Assembly: GCA_013076295.1 (NCBI GenBank)
Contig: RQOL01000742.1
Span: 124,001-188,000 of the forward strand
Source: Sanderia malayensis
Lineage: Eukaryota; Cnidaria; Scyphozoa; Semaeostomeae; Pelagiidae
Reading direction: 5' to 3'
Length of the DNA stretch: 64,000 nt
The position numbers were made by a program, and so were the translations under genes. Positions 1 through 13,839 of this stretch are shown here, in pieces. Numbering within the stretch: position 1 is the first letter of the stretch; each line of letters opens with the position of its first letter. The notes under the pieces were generated by a model. That model had not been told where the DNA came from. It saw nothing but the letters and a program-made list of their open reading frames with translations, and ran no database searches.

Positions 1-1739
1 ATTAAATTTAGGATTCATTCCCACAATTTGCGCATGATTCCACGTCATTTCAGCGAAAACAAATTTTTATACACTTTTAGTTACTTTTTTCAGTAATATT
101 AACATTCATACCCACATTTTACACTAATAAAAGATAACACTCATTCCCACAGTTTACACTAATAAAAACTAACTTTCACTCCTACAATTTACACCAATAA
201 AAATTAACTTTTGTTCCCGCAAATTACACTAATCAAAATTAAGATTCATTCCCACAATTTGCGCATGATTCCACGTCAATTCTGCAAGAACAAGTTGTTA
301 TACATTTTCAGTTACTTCTATTTACACTAATAAATGATAACACTGATTCCCACAATTTACACTAATAAAAATTAACTTTCATTCCCACAATTTACACCAA
401 TAAAAATCAACTTTTATTTCCGCAACTTTCAATAATCAAAATTAACATTCATTCCCACAATTTGCGCATGATTCTACGTCAATTCGGCGAAAACAAATTG
501 TTATGCACTTTTAGTTACTTTTTTCAGAATTTTAACATTTATTCCCACAATATATTTAGATTCATTCCCATAAGTGGCGCATGATTCCACGTCAATTCAG
601 CGAAAACAAATTGTTATGCAATTTTAATTACTTTTTTCAGTAATATTAACTTTGATTACCACAATTTACACTAATAAAAGATAACACTCATTCCCGCAAT
701 TTACACCAATAGAAATTACCTTTTTTCCCACAATTTACACTAATAAAAGATAAAAATCATTCCCACAATTTACACTAATAAAAATTAACTTTCATTAACA
801 CAACTTACACAAATAAAAATTAACTTTTGTTCCCGCCACTGACACTAATCAAAATTAACACCCATTCCCACAATTTGCACATGATTCCACGTCAATTCAA
901 TGAAAACAAATTGTTATATACTTTTAATTACTTTTTTCAGTAATATTTACATTCATTCCCACAATTTACACTAATAAAAGATAACACTCATTCCCACAAT
1001 TTACACTAATAAAAACTAACTTTCACTCCCACAATTTACACCAATAAAAATTAACTTTTATTCCCGCAAATTACACTAATCAACATTAACTTTCATTCCC
1101 ACAATTGGCGCATGATTCCACGTCCATTCAGCGAAAACAAATTGTTATACACTATTAGTTACTTTTTTCAGCAATATTAACATTCATTACCACAATTTAG
1201 ACTAATAAAATATAACACTCATTCTCACGATTTACACCAATAAAAATTAACTTTTATTCCCGAGACTTTCAATAATCAAAATTAACATTAATTCCCACAA
1301 TTTGCGCATGATTCTACCTCAATTCAGCGAAAACAAATTGTTATACACTTTTAGTTACTTTTTTCAGTAATATTAACTTTGATTACCACAATTTACACTA
1401 ATAAAATGTAACACTCATTCCCGCAATTTACACCAATAGAAATTACCTTTTTTTCCCACAATTTACACTAATAAAAGATAACATTCATTCCCACAATTTA
1501 CACTAATAAAAATTAACTTTCATTAACACAACTTACACAAATAAAAATTAACTTTTGTTCCCGCCACTGACACTAATCAAAATTAACATTCATTCCCACA
1601 ATTTGCACATGATTCCACGTCAATTCAGTGAAAACAAATTGTTATACACTTTTAATTACTTTTTTCAGTAATATTTACATTCATTCCCACAATTTACACT
1701 AATAAAAGATAACACTCATTCCCACAGTTTACACTAATA

Positions 1740-1799
1740 TTTTTTTTTTTTTGATAGCATTATGAATAGTGTCGCAAATTGTTTGTCGTATGCGTGACA
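1740..1799 (-). other. Non-satellite scar: T13 plus about 46 bases of unrelated sequence
   Basis: The satellite breaks off inside an S module at TTTACACTAATA. It resumes inside an L module at TTCCACGTCAATTCAG. Between them lie 13 Ts (1740-1752) and about 46 bases (roughly 1753-1799) that resemble no satellite variant elsewhere in the window. On the minus strand this reads as a short unique piece ending in A13, as a 5'-truncated retrotransposed fragment (LINE, SINE or processed RNA) would. No target-site duplication is visible, and satellite sequence is missing between the flanks. A filler inserted at a break or crossover junction is an equally good explanation. The satellite just after it (1800-2010) resembles positions 40-250, so the scar sits at a boundary between block copies. 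Confidence 0.6.
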
Positions 1800-2019
1800 T
1801 TCCACGTCAATTCAGTGAAAACAAATTTTTATACACTTTTAGTTACTTTTTTCAGTAATATTAACATTCATACCCACAATTTACACTAATAAAAGATAAC
1901 ACTCATTCCCACAGTTTACACTAATAAAAACTAACTTTCACTCCTACAATTTACACCAATAAAAATTAACTTTTGTTCCCGCAAATTACACTAATCAAAA
2001 TTAGGATTCATTCCCACAA

Positions 2020-3270
2020 TTTGCGCAATATTCCATGTCAATTCAGCGAGAACAAATTGTTATACACTTTAGTTACTTGTTCCAGTTATATTGACATTCA
2101 TTCCCACAATTTATACCAAGAAAAATTAACTTTTTTTCCCGAAACTTACACTAATCAAAATTAAGATTCATTTCCACAATTTGCGCATGATTCGACGTCA
2201 ATTCAGCGAAAACAAATTGTTATACACGTTTAGTTACTTTTTTCAGTTATATAAACATTCATTCCCACAATTTACAGTAATAAAAAATAACTTTTATTCC
2301 CGCAACTTACACTAATCAAAATTAAATTCAATCCCACAATTTGCGCATGATTCGACGTCAATTCAGCGAAAACAAATTGTTATACACTTTTAGTTACTTG
2401 TTCCAGTTATATTAACATTCATTCCCACAATTTACACCAATAAAAATTAACTTTTTTCCCGCAACTTACACTAATCAAAATTAGGATTCATTCCACAATT
2501 TGCGCATGATTCCATGTCAATTCAGCGAGAACAAATTGTTATACACTTCTAGTTACTTGTTCCATTTATATTAACATTTATTCCGACAATTTACACCAAT
2601 AAAAATCAACTTTTATTCCCGCAACTTACACTAATCAAAATTAACATTCATTCCCACAATTTGCGCATGATTCCACGTCAATTCAGCCAGAACAAATTGT
2701 TATACATTATAGTTACTTTTTTCAGTAATATTAACATTCCTTCCAACAATTTACACTAATAAAAGATAACATTCACTCGCACAATTTATACCAAGAAAAA
2801 TTAACTTTTATTCCCGCAACTTACACTAATCAAAATTAGGATTCATTCCCACAATTTGCGCATGATTCCATGTCAATTCAGCGAAAACAAATTGTTATAC
2901 ACTTGTAGTTACTTTTTTGAGTAATATTAACATTCATTCCCACAATTTATTTAGATTCATTCCCACAATTTGCGCATGATTCCACGTCAATTCAGCGAAG
3001 ACAAAATGTTATACACTTTTAGTTACTTTTTTCAGTTATATAGACATTCATTCCCACAATTTACACCAAAAAAAATTAACTTTTTTTCCCGCAACTTACA
3101 CTAATCAAATTTAGGATTCATTCCCACAAATTACACCAATAAAAATCAACTTTTATTCCCGCAACTTACACTAATCAAAACTAGGATTCATTCCCACAAT
3201 TCGCGCTTGATTCCATGTCAATTCAGCGAGAACGAATTGTTATACACTTTTAGTTACTTGTTCCAGTTAC
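2020..3270 (+). repeat. Satellite block duplicated at about 4978-6228 (offset 2,958 bp)
   Basis: The same private variants occur in the same order 2,958 bp apart. They include ATTCAGCGAGAACAAATTG followed by the TACACTTTAG variant (2041 and 4999), AAATTCAATCCC (about 2324 and 5282) and TTCCTTCCAACAATTT (2741 and 5699). The match fades near 3270, where a local 240-bp repetition (about 3060-3180 and 3297-3420) is present in the first copy only. Confidence 0.8.
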
Positions 3271-4977
3271 ATTAACATTCATTCCCACAATTTACACCAA
3301 AAAAAATTAACTTTTTTTCCCGCAACTTACACTAATCAAATTTAGGATTCATTCCCACAAATTACACCAATAAAAATCAACTTTTATTCCCGCAACTTAC
3401 ACTAATCAAAACTAGGATTCATTCCCACAATTTGCGCTTGATTCCATGTCAATTCAGCGAGAACGAATTGTTATACACTTTTAGTTACTTGTTCCAGTTA
3501 CATTAACATTCATTCCCACAATTTACACGAAAAAAAATTAACATTTTTTCCCGAAACTTACACTAATCAAAATTAAGATTCATTTCCACAATTTGCGCCT
3601 GATTCCATGTCAATTCAGCGAGAACAAATTGTTATAAACTTTTAGTTACTTGTTCCAGTTATATTAACATTTATTCCGACAATTTACATCAATAACAATC
3701 AACTTTTATTCCCGCAACTTACACTAATCAAAATTAACATTCATTCCCACAATTTGCGCATGATTCCACGTCAAATCAGAAAGAAAAAATTGTTATACAT
3801 TATAGTTACTTTTTTCAGTAATATTAACATTCCTTCCCACAATTTACACTAATAAAAGATAACATTCACTCCCACAATTTATACCAAGAAAAATTAACTT
3901 TTTTTCCCGAAACTTACACTAATCAAAATTAGGATTCATTCCTACAATTTGCGCTTGATTCCATGTCAATTCAGCGAGAACAAATTGTTATACACTTTAG
4001 TTACTTGTTCCAGTTATATTGACATTCATTCCCACAATTTATACCAAGAAAAATTAACTTTTTTTCCCGAAACTTACACTAATCAAAGTTAAGATTCATT
4101 CCCACAATTTGCGCATGATCCGACGTCAATTCAGCGAAAAGAAATTGTTATACATTTTAGTTACTTTTTTCAGTTATATAAACATTCATTCCCACAATTT
4201 ACAGTAATAAAAAATAACTTTTATTCCCGCAACCTACACTAATCAAAATTAAATTCAATCCCACAATTTGCGCATGATTCGACGTCAATTCAGCGAAAAC
4301 AAATTGTTATACACTTTTAGTTACTTTTTTCAGTAATATTAACATTCATTCCCACAATTTACACTAATAAAAAATAACATTCACTCCCACAATTTATACC
4401 AATAAAAATAACTTTTTTTTCCGAAACTTAAACTAATCAAAATTAGGATTCATTCCCACAATTTGCGCATGATTCCACGTCAAATCAGCGAAAGCAAATT
4501 GTTATACTCTTTTAGTTACTTGTTCCAGTTATATTAACATTCATTCCCACAATTTACACCAATAAAAATTAACTTTTTTCCCGCAACTTACACTAATCAA
4601 AATTAGGATTCATTCCCACAATTTGCACATGATTCCATGTCAATTCAGCGAGAACAAATTGTTATACACTTTTAGTTACTTGTTCCGGTTATATTAACAT
4701 TTATTCCGACAATTTACACCAATAAAAATCAACTTTTATTCCCGCAACTTACACTAATCAAAATTAACATTCATTCCCACAATTTGCGCATGATTCCACG
4801 TTAATTCAGCCAGAACAAATTGTTATACATTATAGTTACTTCTTTCAGTAATATTAACATTCCTTCCCACAATTTACACTAATAAAAGATAACATTCACT
4901 CCCACAATTTATACCAAAAAAAATTAACTTTTTTTCCCGAAACTTACACTAATCAAAATTAGGATTCATTCCCACAA

Positions 4978-6228
4978 TTTGCGCAAGATTCCATGTCAAT
5001 TCAGCGAGAACAAATTGTTATACACTTTAGTTACTTGTTCCAGTTATATTGACATTCATTCCCACAATTTATACCAAGAAAAATTAACTTTTTTTCCCGA
5101 AACTTACACTAATCAAAATTAAGATTCATTTCCACAATTTGCGCATGATTCGACGTCAATTCAGCGAAAACAAATTGTTATACACGTTTAGTTACTTTTT
5201 TCAGTTATATAAACATTCATTCCGACAATTTACAGTAATAAAAAATAACTTTTATTCCCGCAACTTACACTAATCAAAATTAAATTCAATCCCACAATTT
5301 GCGCATGATTCGACGTCAATTCAGCGAAAACAAATTGTTATACACTTTTAGTTACTTGTTCCAGTTATATTAACATTCATTCCCACAATTTACACCAATA
5401 AAAATTAACTTTTTCCCGCAACTTACACTAATCAAAATTAGGATTCATTCCCACAATTTGCGCATGATTCCATGTCAATTCAGCGAGAACAAATTGTTAT
5501 ACACTTCTAGTTACTTGTTCCATTTATATTAACATTTATTCCGACAATTTACACCAATAAAAATCAACTTTTATTCCCGCAACTTACACTAATCAAAATT
5601 AACATTCATTCCCACAATTTGCGCATGATTCCACGTCAATTCAGCCAGAACAAATTGTTATACATTATAGTTACTTTTTTCAGTAATATTAACATTCCTT
5701 CCAACAATTTACACTAATAAAAGATAACATTCACTCGCACAATTTATACCAAGAAAAATTAACTTTTATTCCCGCAACTTACACTAATCAAAATTAGGAT
5801 TCATTCCCACAATTTGCGCATGATTCCATGTCAATTCAGCGAAAACAAATTGTTATACACTTGTAGTTACTTTTTTGAGTAATATTAACATTCATTCCCA
5901 CAATTTATTTAGATTCATTCCCACAATTTGCGCATGATTCCACGTCAATTCAGCGAAGACAAAATGTTATACACTTTTAGTTACTTTTTTCAGTTATATA
6001 GACATTCATTCCCACAATTTACACCAAAAAAAATTAACTTTTTTTCCCGCAACTTACACTAATCAAATTTAGGATTCATTCCCACAAATTACACCAATAA
6101 AAATCAACTTTTATTCCCGCAACTTACACTAATCAAAACTAGGATTCATTCCCACAATTTGCGCTTGATTCCATGTCAATTCAGCGAGAACGAATTGTTA
6201 TACACTTTTAGTTACTTGTTCCAGTTAC
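4978..6228 (+). repeat. Second copy of the 2020-3270 satellite block
   Basis: This copy carries the anchors TTCCTTCCAACAATTT (5699) and AAATTCAATCCC (5282), matching 2741 and 2324. The S-module fusion CAATTTATTTAGATTC also recurs in both copies. This early part of the array (1 to about 7100) is marked by TTGTTCCAGTTATATT in place of TTTTTTCAGTAATATT. Confidence 0.78.
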
Positions 6229-7320
6229 ATTAACATTCATTCCCACAATTTACACGAAAAAAAATTAACATTTTTTCCCGCAACTTACACTAATCAAGAT
6301 TAGGATTCATTCGCACGATTTGCGCATGATTCGATGTCAATTCAGCGAGAACAAATTGTTATACACTTTTAGTTACTTTTTTCAGTTATATAGACATTCA
6401 TTCCCACAATTTGCACCAGTAAAAATTAATTTTTATTCCCGCAACTTACACTAATCAAGATTAGGATTCATTCCCACAATTTGCGCATGATTCGATGTCA
6501 ATTCAGCGAGAACAAATTGTTATACACTTTCAGTTACTTTTTTCAGTAATATTAACATTCATTCCCACAATTTACACTAATAAAAGATAACATTCACTCC
6601 CATCAGTTATACCAATAAAAATTAACTTTTTTTCCCGAAACTTACACTAATCAAAATTAGGATTCATTCCCACAATTTGCGCATGATTCCACGTCAAATC
6701 AGCGAAAGCAAATTGTTATACTCTTTTAGTTACTTGTTCCAGTTATATTAACATTCATTTCCCCAATTTACACCAATAAAAATCAACTTTTATTCCCGCA
6801 ACTTTCATTAATCAAAACTAGGATTCATTCCCACAATTTGCGCATGATTCCACGTCAAATCAGCGAAAGCAAATTGTTATACTCTTTTAGTTACTTGTTC
6901 CAGTTATATTAACATTCATTTCCCCAATTTACACCAATAAAAATCATCTTTTATTCCCGAAACTTACACTAATCAAAATTAAGATTCATTCCCACAAATT
7001 GCGCATGATTCCATGTCAATTCAGCGAAAACAAATTGTTGTACACTTTTAGTTATATTTTTGAGTAATATTGACATTCATTCCCACAATTTATTTAGATT
7101 CATTCCCACAATTTGCGCATGATTCCACGTCAATTCAGGCGGAACAAATTATTATACACTTTTAGTTACTTTTTTCAGTAATATTAACATTCCTTCCCAC
7201 TATTTACACTAATAAAAGATAACACTCATTCCCACAATTTACACTAATAAAAATTAATTTTCCCTTCAACAATTTACACCAATAAAAATCAACTTTTCTT
7301 CCCGCAACTTACACTAATCA

Positions 7321-8720
7321 AAATTAAATTCATTCCCACAATTTGCGCATGATTCCACGTCAATTGAGAGAAATCAAATTGTTATACACTTTTAGTTACT
7401 TTTTTCAGTAATATTAACATTCCTTCCCACTATTTACACTAATAAAAGATAACACTCACTCCCACAATTTATACTAATAAAAATTAATTTTCCCTTCCAC
7501 AATTTACACCAATAAAAATCAACTTTTATTCCCGCAACTTACACTAATCAAAATAAAATTCATTCCCACAATTTGTGCATGATTCGACGTCAATTCAGCG
7601 AGAACAAATTGTTATGCACTTTTAGTTACTTTTTTCAGTAATATTAACATACCTTCCAACTATTTACACTAATAAAAACCAATTTTCACTCCCACAATTT
7701 ACACCAATAAAATTCAACTTTTATTCCCACAACTTACACTAATCAAAATTAAATTCATTCCCACAATTTGCGCATGATTCCACGTCAATACAGCGAACAC
7801 AAATTGTTATAGACTTTGGTTAACTTTTCAGTTATATAGACATTCATTCCCACAATTTACACCAAAAAAATTAACTTTTTTTCCCGCAACTTACACAAAT
7901 GAAAATAAAATTCATTCCCACAATTTGTGCATGATTCGACGTCAATTCAGCGAGAACAAATTGTTATGCACTTTTAGTTACTTTTTTCAGTAATATTAAC
8001 ATACCTTCCAACTATTTACACTAATAAAAACCAATTTTCATTCCCACAATTTACACTAATTAAAATTAACTTTTATTCCCGCAACTTACACTAATTAAAA
8101 TTCGTATTCATTCCCACAATTTGTGCAAGATTCCACGTCAATTCAGCGAAAACAAATTGTTATACTCTTTTAGTTACTTTTTTCAGTAATATTAACATTT
8201 TTTCCCGCAACTTACTCTAATCAAAATTAGTATTCATTCCCACAATTTGTGCAAGATTCCACGTCAATTCAGCGAAAACAAATTGTTATACACTTTTAGT
8301 TACTTTTTCAGTAATATTAACATTCATTCCCACAATTTACACGAATAAAAGATAACACTCATTCCGACAATTTACACGAATAAAAATTAATTTTCCCTTC
8401 CACAATTTACACCAATAAAAATCAAGTTTTATTCCCGCAACTTACATTAATCAAAATTAACATTCATTCCCACAATTTGCGCATGATTCCACGTCAATTC
8501 AGCGAAAACAAATTGTTATACCCTTTTAGTTACTTTTTTCAGTAATATTAACATTCATTTCCACAATTTACACTAATAAAGATAACACTCGTTCCCACAA
8601 TTGACACCAACAAAATTAACTTTTATTCCCGCAACTTACACTAATCAAAATTAACATTCATTCCCACAACTTGCGCATGGTTTCACGTCAATTCAGCGAG
8701 AACAATTTGTTATACACTTT
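7321..8720 (+). repeat. Satellite block with a distant copy at about 18192-19590 (offset about 10,872 bp)
   Basis: The order of rare variants is the same in both places. CAATTGAGAGAAATC is at 7361 and 18232, GACATTCATTCCCACAATTT next to AATTTACACCAAAAAA is at 7839 and 18712, and CACAACTTGCGCATGGTTT is at about 8666 and 19538. The two copies are separated by about 9.5 kb of other subfamilies. The first copy has several single-base losses relative to the second, for example around 7815-7830. Confidence 0.75.
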
Positions 8721-9539
8721 TAGTTACTTTTTCAGTAATATTAACATTCATTCCCACAATTTACACGAATAAAAGATAACACTAATTCCCACAATTTACA
8801 CCAATAAAAATCAACTTTTTTCCCGCAACTTACACTAATCAAAATTAACATTCATTCCCACAAATTGCGCATGATTCCACGTCAAGTCAGCGAGAACAAA
8901 TTGTTATACACTTTTAGTTACTTTTTCAGTAATATTAACATTCATTCCCACAATTTACACGAATAAAAGTTAACACTCATTCCCACAATTTACACCAACA
9001 AAAGTTAACTTTTATTCTCGCAACTTACACTAATCAAAATTAACATTCATTCTCACAATTTGCGCATGACACCACGTCAATTCAGCGAAAACAAATTGTT
9101 ATGCACTTTTAGTTACTTGTTTCAGTTATATTAACATTCATTCCCACAATTTGCACCAATAAAAAATTACACTCATTCCCACAATTTACACTAATAAAAA
9201 TTAACTTTTATTCCCGCAACTTACACTAATTAAAATTCGTATTCATTCCCACAATTTGCGCAAGATTCCACGTCAATTCAGCGAGAACAAATTGTTATAC
9301 ACTTTTAGTTACTTTTTTTAGTAATATTAACATTCATTCCCACAATTTACACTAATAAAAATTAACTTTTATTCCCGCAACTTACACTAATTAAAATTCG
9401 TATTCATTCCCACAATTTGCGCAAGATTCCACGTCAATTCAGCGAAAACAAATTGTTATACTCTTTGAGTTCCTTTTTTCAGTAATATTAACATTTTTTC
9501 CCGCAACTTACTCTAATCAAAATTAGTATTCATTCCCAC

Positions 9540-12500
9540 AATTTGCGCAAGATTCCACGTAAATTCAGCAAGAACAAATTGTTATACATTATATTTACTT
9601 TCTTCTGTAAAATTAACATTCAATCCCTCAATTTACACTAATAAAAGATTACACTCATTCCCACAATTTACACCAATAAAAAATAACTTTTATTCCCGCA
9701 ACTTACACTAATCAAAATTAGGATTCATCCCCACAGTTTGCGCATGATTCCACGTCAATTCAGCGAAGAAAAATTGTTATATACTTTTCGATACTTTTTT
9801 CAGTTATAATAACATTCATTCCCTTAATTTACACCAATAAAAATTAAATTTTATTCCCGCAACTTACACTAATAAATTTCAGGATTCATTCCCACAATTT
9901 GCGCATGATTCCATGTCAACTCAGCGAGAACAAATTGTTATACACTTTTAGTTATTTTTTCTGTAATATTAACATTCATTCCCACAATTTACAATAATAA
10001 AGATAACATTCATTCCCATAATTTACACCAATAAAAATCAACTTTTTTTCCCGCAACTTACACTAATCAAAATTAGCATTCATTCCCACAATTTGCGCAT
10101 GATTCCAAACCAATTCAGCGAAAACAAATTGTTATACACTTTTAGTTACTTTTTTCAGTCATATAAACATGCATTCCCACAATATACACTAATAAAAACT
10201 AACTTTTATTCCCGCAACTTACACTAATCAAAATTAGGATTCATTCCCACAATTTGCGCATGATTCCACGTAAATTCAGCCAGAACAAATTGTTATACAT
10301 TATATTTACTTTTTTCTGTAAAATTAACATTCAATCCCTCAATTTACACTAATAAAAGATTACACTCATTCCCACAATTTACACCAATAAAAAGTAACTT
10401 TTATTCCCGCAACTTACACTAATCAAAATTAGGATTCATCCCCACAGTTTGCGCATGATTCCACGTCAATTCAGCGAAGAAAAATTGTTATATACTTTTC
10501 GATACTTTTTCAGTTATAATAACATTCATTCCCTTAATTACACCAATAAAAATTAAATTTTATTCCCGCAACTTACACTAATAAATTTCAGGATTCATTC
10601 CCACAATTTGCGCATGATTCCATGTCAACTCAGCGAGAACAAATTGTTATGCACTTTTAGTTACTTTTTTCAGTAAAATTAACATTCATTCCCCAATTTA
10701 CAGTAATAAAAAATTACACTCATTCCACAATTACACCAATAAAAATTAACTTTTATTTCCGCAACTTTCAATAATCAAAATTAACATTCATTCCCACAAA
10801 TTGCGCATGATTCCACGTCGATTCAGCGAGAACAAATTGTTATACACTTTTAGTTACTTTTTCAGTAACATTTACATTCATTCCCACAATTTACACTAAT
10901 AAAAGATAACACTCATTCCCACAATTTACACGAATAAAAATTAATTTTCCCTCCCACAATTTACACTAATCAAAATTAACATTCATTCCCACAAATTGCG
11001 CATGATTTCACGTCAATTCAGCGAGAACAAATTGTTATACACTTTTAGTTACTTTTTCAGTAATATTAACATTCATTCCCACAATTTACACGAATAAAAG
11101 ATAACACTCATTCCACAATTTACACGAATAAAAATTAATTTTCCCTCCCACAATTTACACCAATAAAATCAACTTTTATTCCCGCAACTTACATTAATCA
11201 AAATTAGGATTCATTCCCACAGTTTGCGCATGATTCCACGTCAATTCGGCGAAGAGAAATTGTTATACACTTTTAGATACTTTTTTCAGTTATAATACAT
11301 TCATTCCCACAATTTACACCAATAAAAATTAAATTTTATTCCCGCAACTTACAGTAATAAATTTCAGGATTCATTCCCACAATTTGCGCATGATTCCATG
11401 TCAATTCAGCGAGAACAAATTGTTATGCACTTTTAGTTACTTTTTCAGTAACATTAACATTCATTCCCACATTTACACTAATAAAAGATAACACTCATTC
11501 CCACAATTTACACGAATAAAAGATAACATTCATTCCCACAATTTACACGAATAAAAATTAATTTTCCCTCCCACAATTTACACCAATAAAAATCAAGTTT
11601 TATTCCCGCAACTTACATTAATCAAAAATTAACATTCATTCCCACAATTTGCGCATGATTCCACGTCAATTCAGCGAAAACAAATTTTTATACCCTTTTA
11701 GTTACTTTTTTCAGTAATATTAACATTCATTTCCACAATTTACACTAATAAAAGGTAACACTCATTCCCACAATTTACACCAAAAAAATTAACTTTTATT
11801 CCCGCAACTTACACTAATCAAAATTAACATTCATTCCCACAAATTGCGCATGATTCCACGTCAAGTCAGCGAGAACAAATTGTTATAACACTTTTAGTTA
11901 CTTTTTCAGTAATATTAACATTCATTCCCACAATTTACACGAATAAAGTTAACACTCATTCCCACAATTTACACCAACAAAAGTTAACTTTTATTCTCGC
12001 AACTTACACTAATCAAATTAACATTCATTCTCACAATTTGCGCATGACACCACGTCAATCAGCGAAAACAAATTGTTATGCACATTTAGTTACTTGTTTC
12101 AGTTATATTAAAATTCATTCCCACAATTGCACCAATAAAAAATTACACTCATTCCCACAATTTACACCAATAAAAATTAACTTTTATTTCCGCAACTTTC
12201 AATAATCAAAATTAACATTCATTCCCACAATTTGCGCATGATTCCACGTCAATTCAGCGAGAACAAATTGTTATACACTTTTAGTTACTTTTTTAGTAAT
12301 ATTAACATTCATTCCCACAATTTACACTAATAAAAATTAACTTTTATTCCCGCAACTTACACTAATTAAAATTCGTATTCATTCCCACAATTTGCGCAAG
12401 ATTCCACGTCAATTCAGCGAAAACAAATTGTTATACTCTTTGAGTTACTTTTTTCAGTAATATTAACATTTTTTCCCGCAACTTACTCTAATCAAAATTA
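9540..12500 (+). repeat. Satellite block repeated at about 13840-16800 (offset about 4.30 kb)
   Basis: Shared anchors are CACAATATACACTAAT (AATATACACT at 10181 and 14479), TTTTCGATAC (10496 and 14793) and TTATTCTCGCAAC (about 11992 and 16296). The offset drifts by a few bases because the first copy has many one-base losses in homopolymers, for example TTCCACAATTAC in place of TTCCCACAATTTAC near 10725. Confidence 0.75.
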
Positions 12501-13839
12501 GTATTCATTCCAACAATTTGCGCAAGATTCCACGTCAATTCAGCGAAAACAAATTGTTATACACTTTTAGTTACTTTTTCAGTAATATTAACATTCATTC
12601 CCACAATTTACACGAATAAAAGATAACACTCATTCCCACAATTTACACGAATATAAATTAATTTTCCCTTCCACAATTTACACCAATAAAAATCAAGTTT
12701 ATTCCCGCAACTTACATTAATCAAAATTAACATTCATTCCCACAATTTGCGCATGATTCGACGTCAATTCAGCGAAAACAAATTGTTATACCCTTTTAGT
12801 TACTTTTTTCAGTAATATTAACATTCATTTCCACAATTTACACTAATAAAAGATAACACTCATTCCCACAATTTACACGAATATAAATTAATTTTCCCTT
12901 CCACAATTTACACCAATAACAATCAAGTTTTATTCCCGCAACTTACATTAATCAAAATTAACATTCATTCCCACAATTTGCGCATGATTCCAAGCCAATT
13001 CAGCGAAAACAAATGTTATACACTTTTAGTTACTTTTTCAGTCATATAAACATGCATTCCCACAATTTAAACTAATAAAAACTAACTTTTATTCCCGCAA
13101 CTTACACTAATCAAAATTAGGATTCATTCCCACAATTTGCGCATGATTCCACGTAAATTCAGCCAGAACAAATTGTTATACATTATATTTACTTTTTTCT
13201 GTAAAATTAACATTCAATCCCTCAATTTACACTAATAAAAGATTACACTCATTCCCACAATTTACACCAATAAAAAAAACTTTTATTCCCGCAACTTACA
13301 CTAATCAAAATTAGGATTCATTCCCACAGTTTGCGCATGATTCCACGTCAATTCAGCGAAGAAAAATTGTTATACCCTTTTAGTTACTTTTTTCAGTAAT
13401 ATTAACATTCATTTCCACAATTTACACTAATAAAAGATAACACTCATTCCCACAATTTACACGAATATAAATTAATTTTCCCTTCCACAATTTACATCAA
13501 TAAAAATCAAGTTTTATTCCCGCAACTTACATTAATCAAAATTAACATTCATTCCCACAATTTGCGCATGATTCCAAGCCAATTCAGCGAAAACAAATTG
13601 TTATACACTTTTAGTTACTTTTTTCAGTCATATAAACATGCATTCCCACAATTTAAACTAATAAAAACTAACTTTTATTCCCGCAACTTACACTAATCAA
13701 AATTCGTATTCATTCCCACAATTTGCGCAAGATTCCACGTCAATTCAGCGAAAACAAATTGTTATACTCTTTGAGTTCCTTTTTTCAGTAATATTAACAT
13801 TTTTTCCCGCAACTTACTCTAATCAAAATTAGTATTCAT

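Noticed and set aside
1740..1799. Poly-T tract as an RNA polymerase III terminator of a small RNA gene
   Set aside because: No A/B box or other polymerase III promoter elements precede it. The upstream sequence is plain satellite.
1973..2164. 63-codon open frame in the satellite
   Set aside because: It is a chance run without stops made of satellite modules. Equivalent modules elsewhere carry stops, and it shows no protein features.
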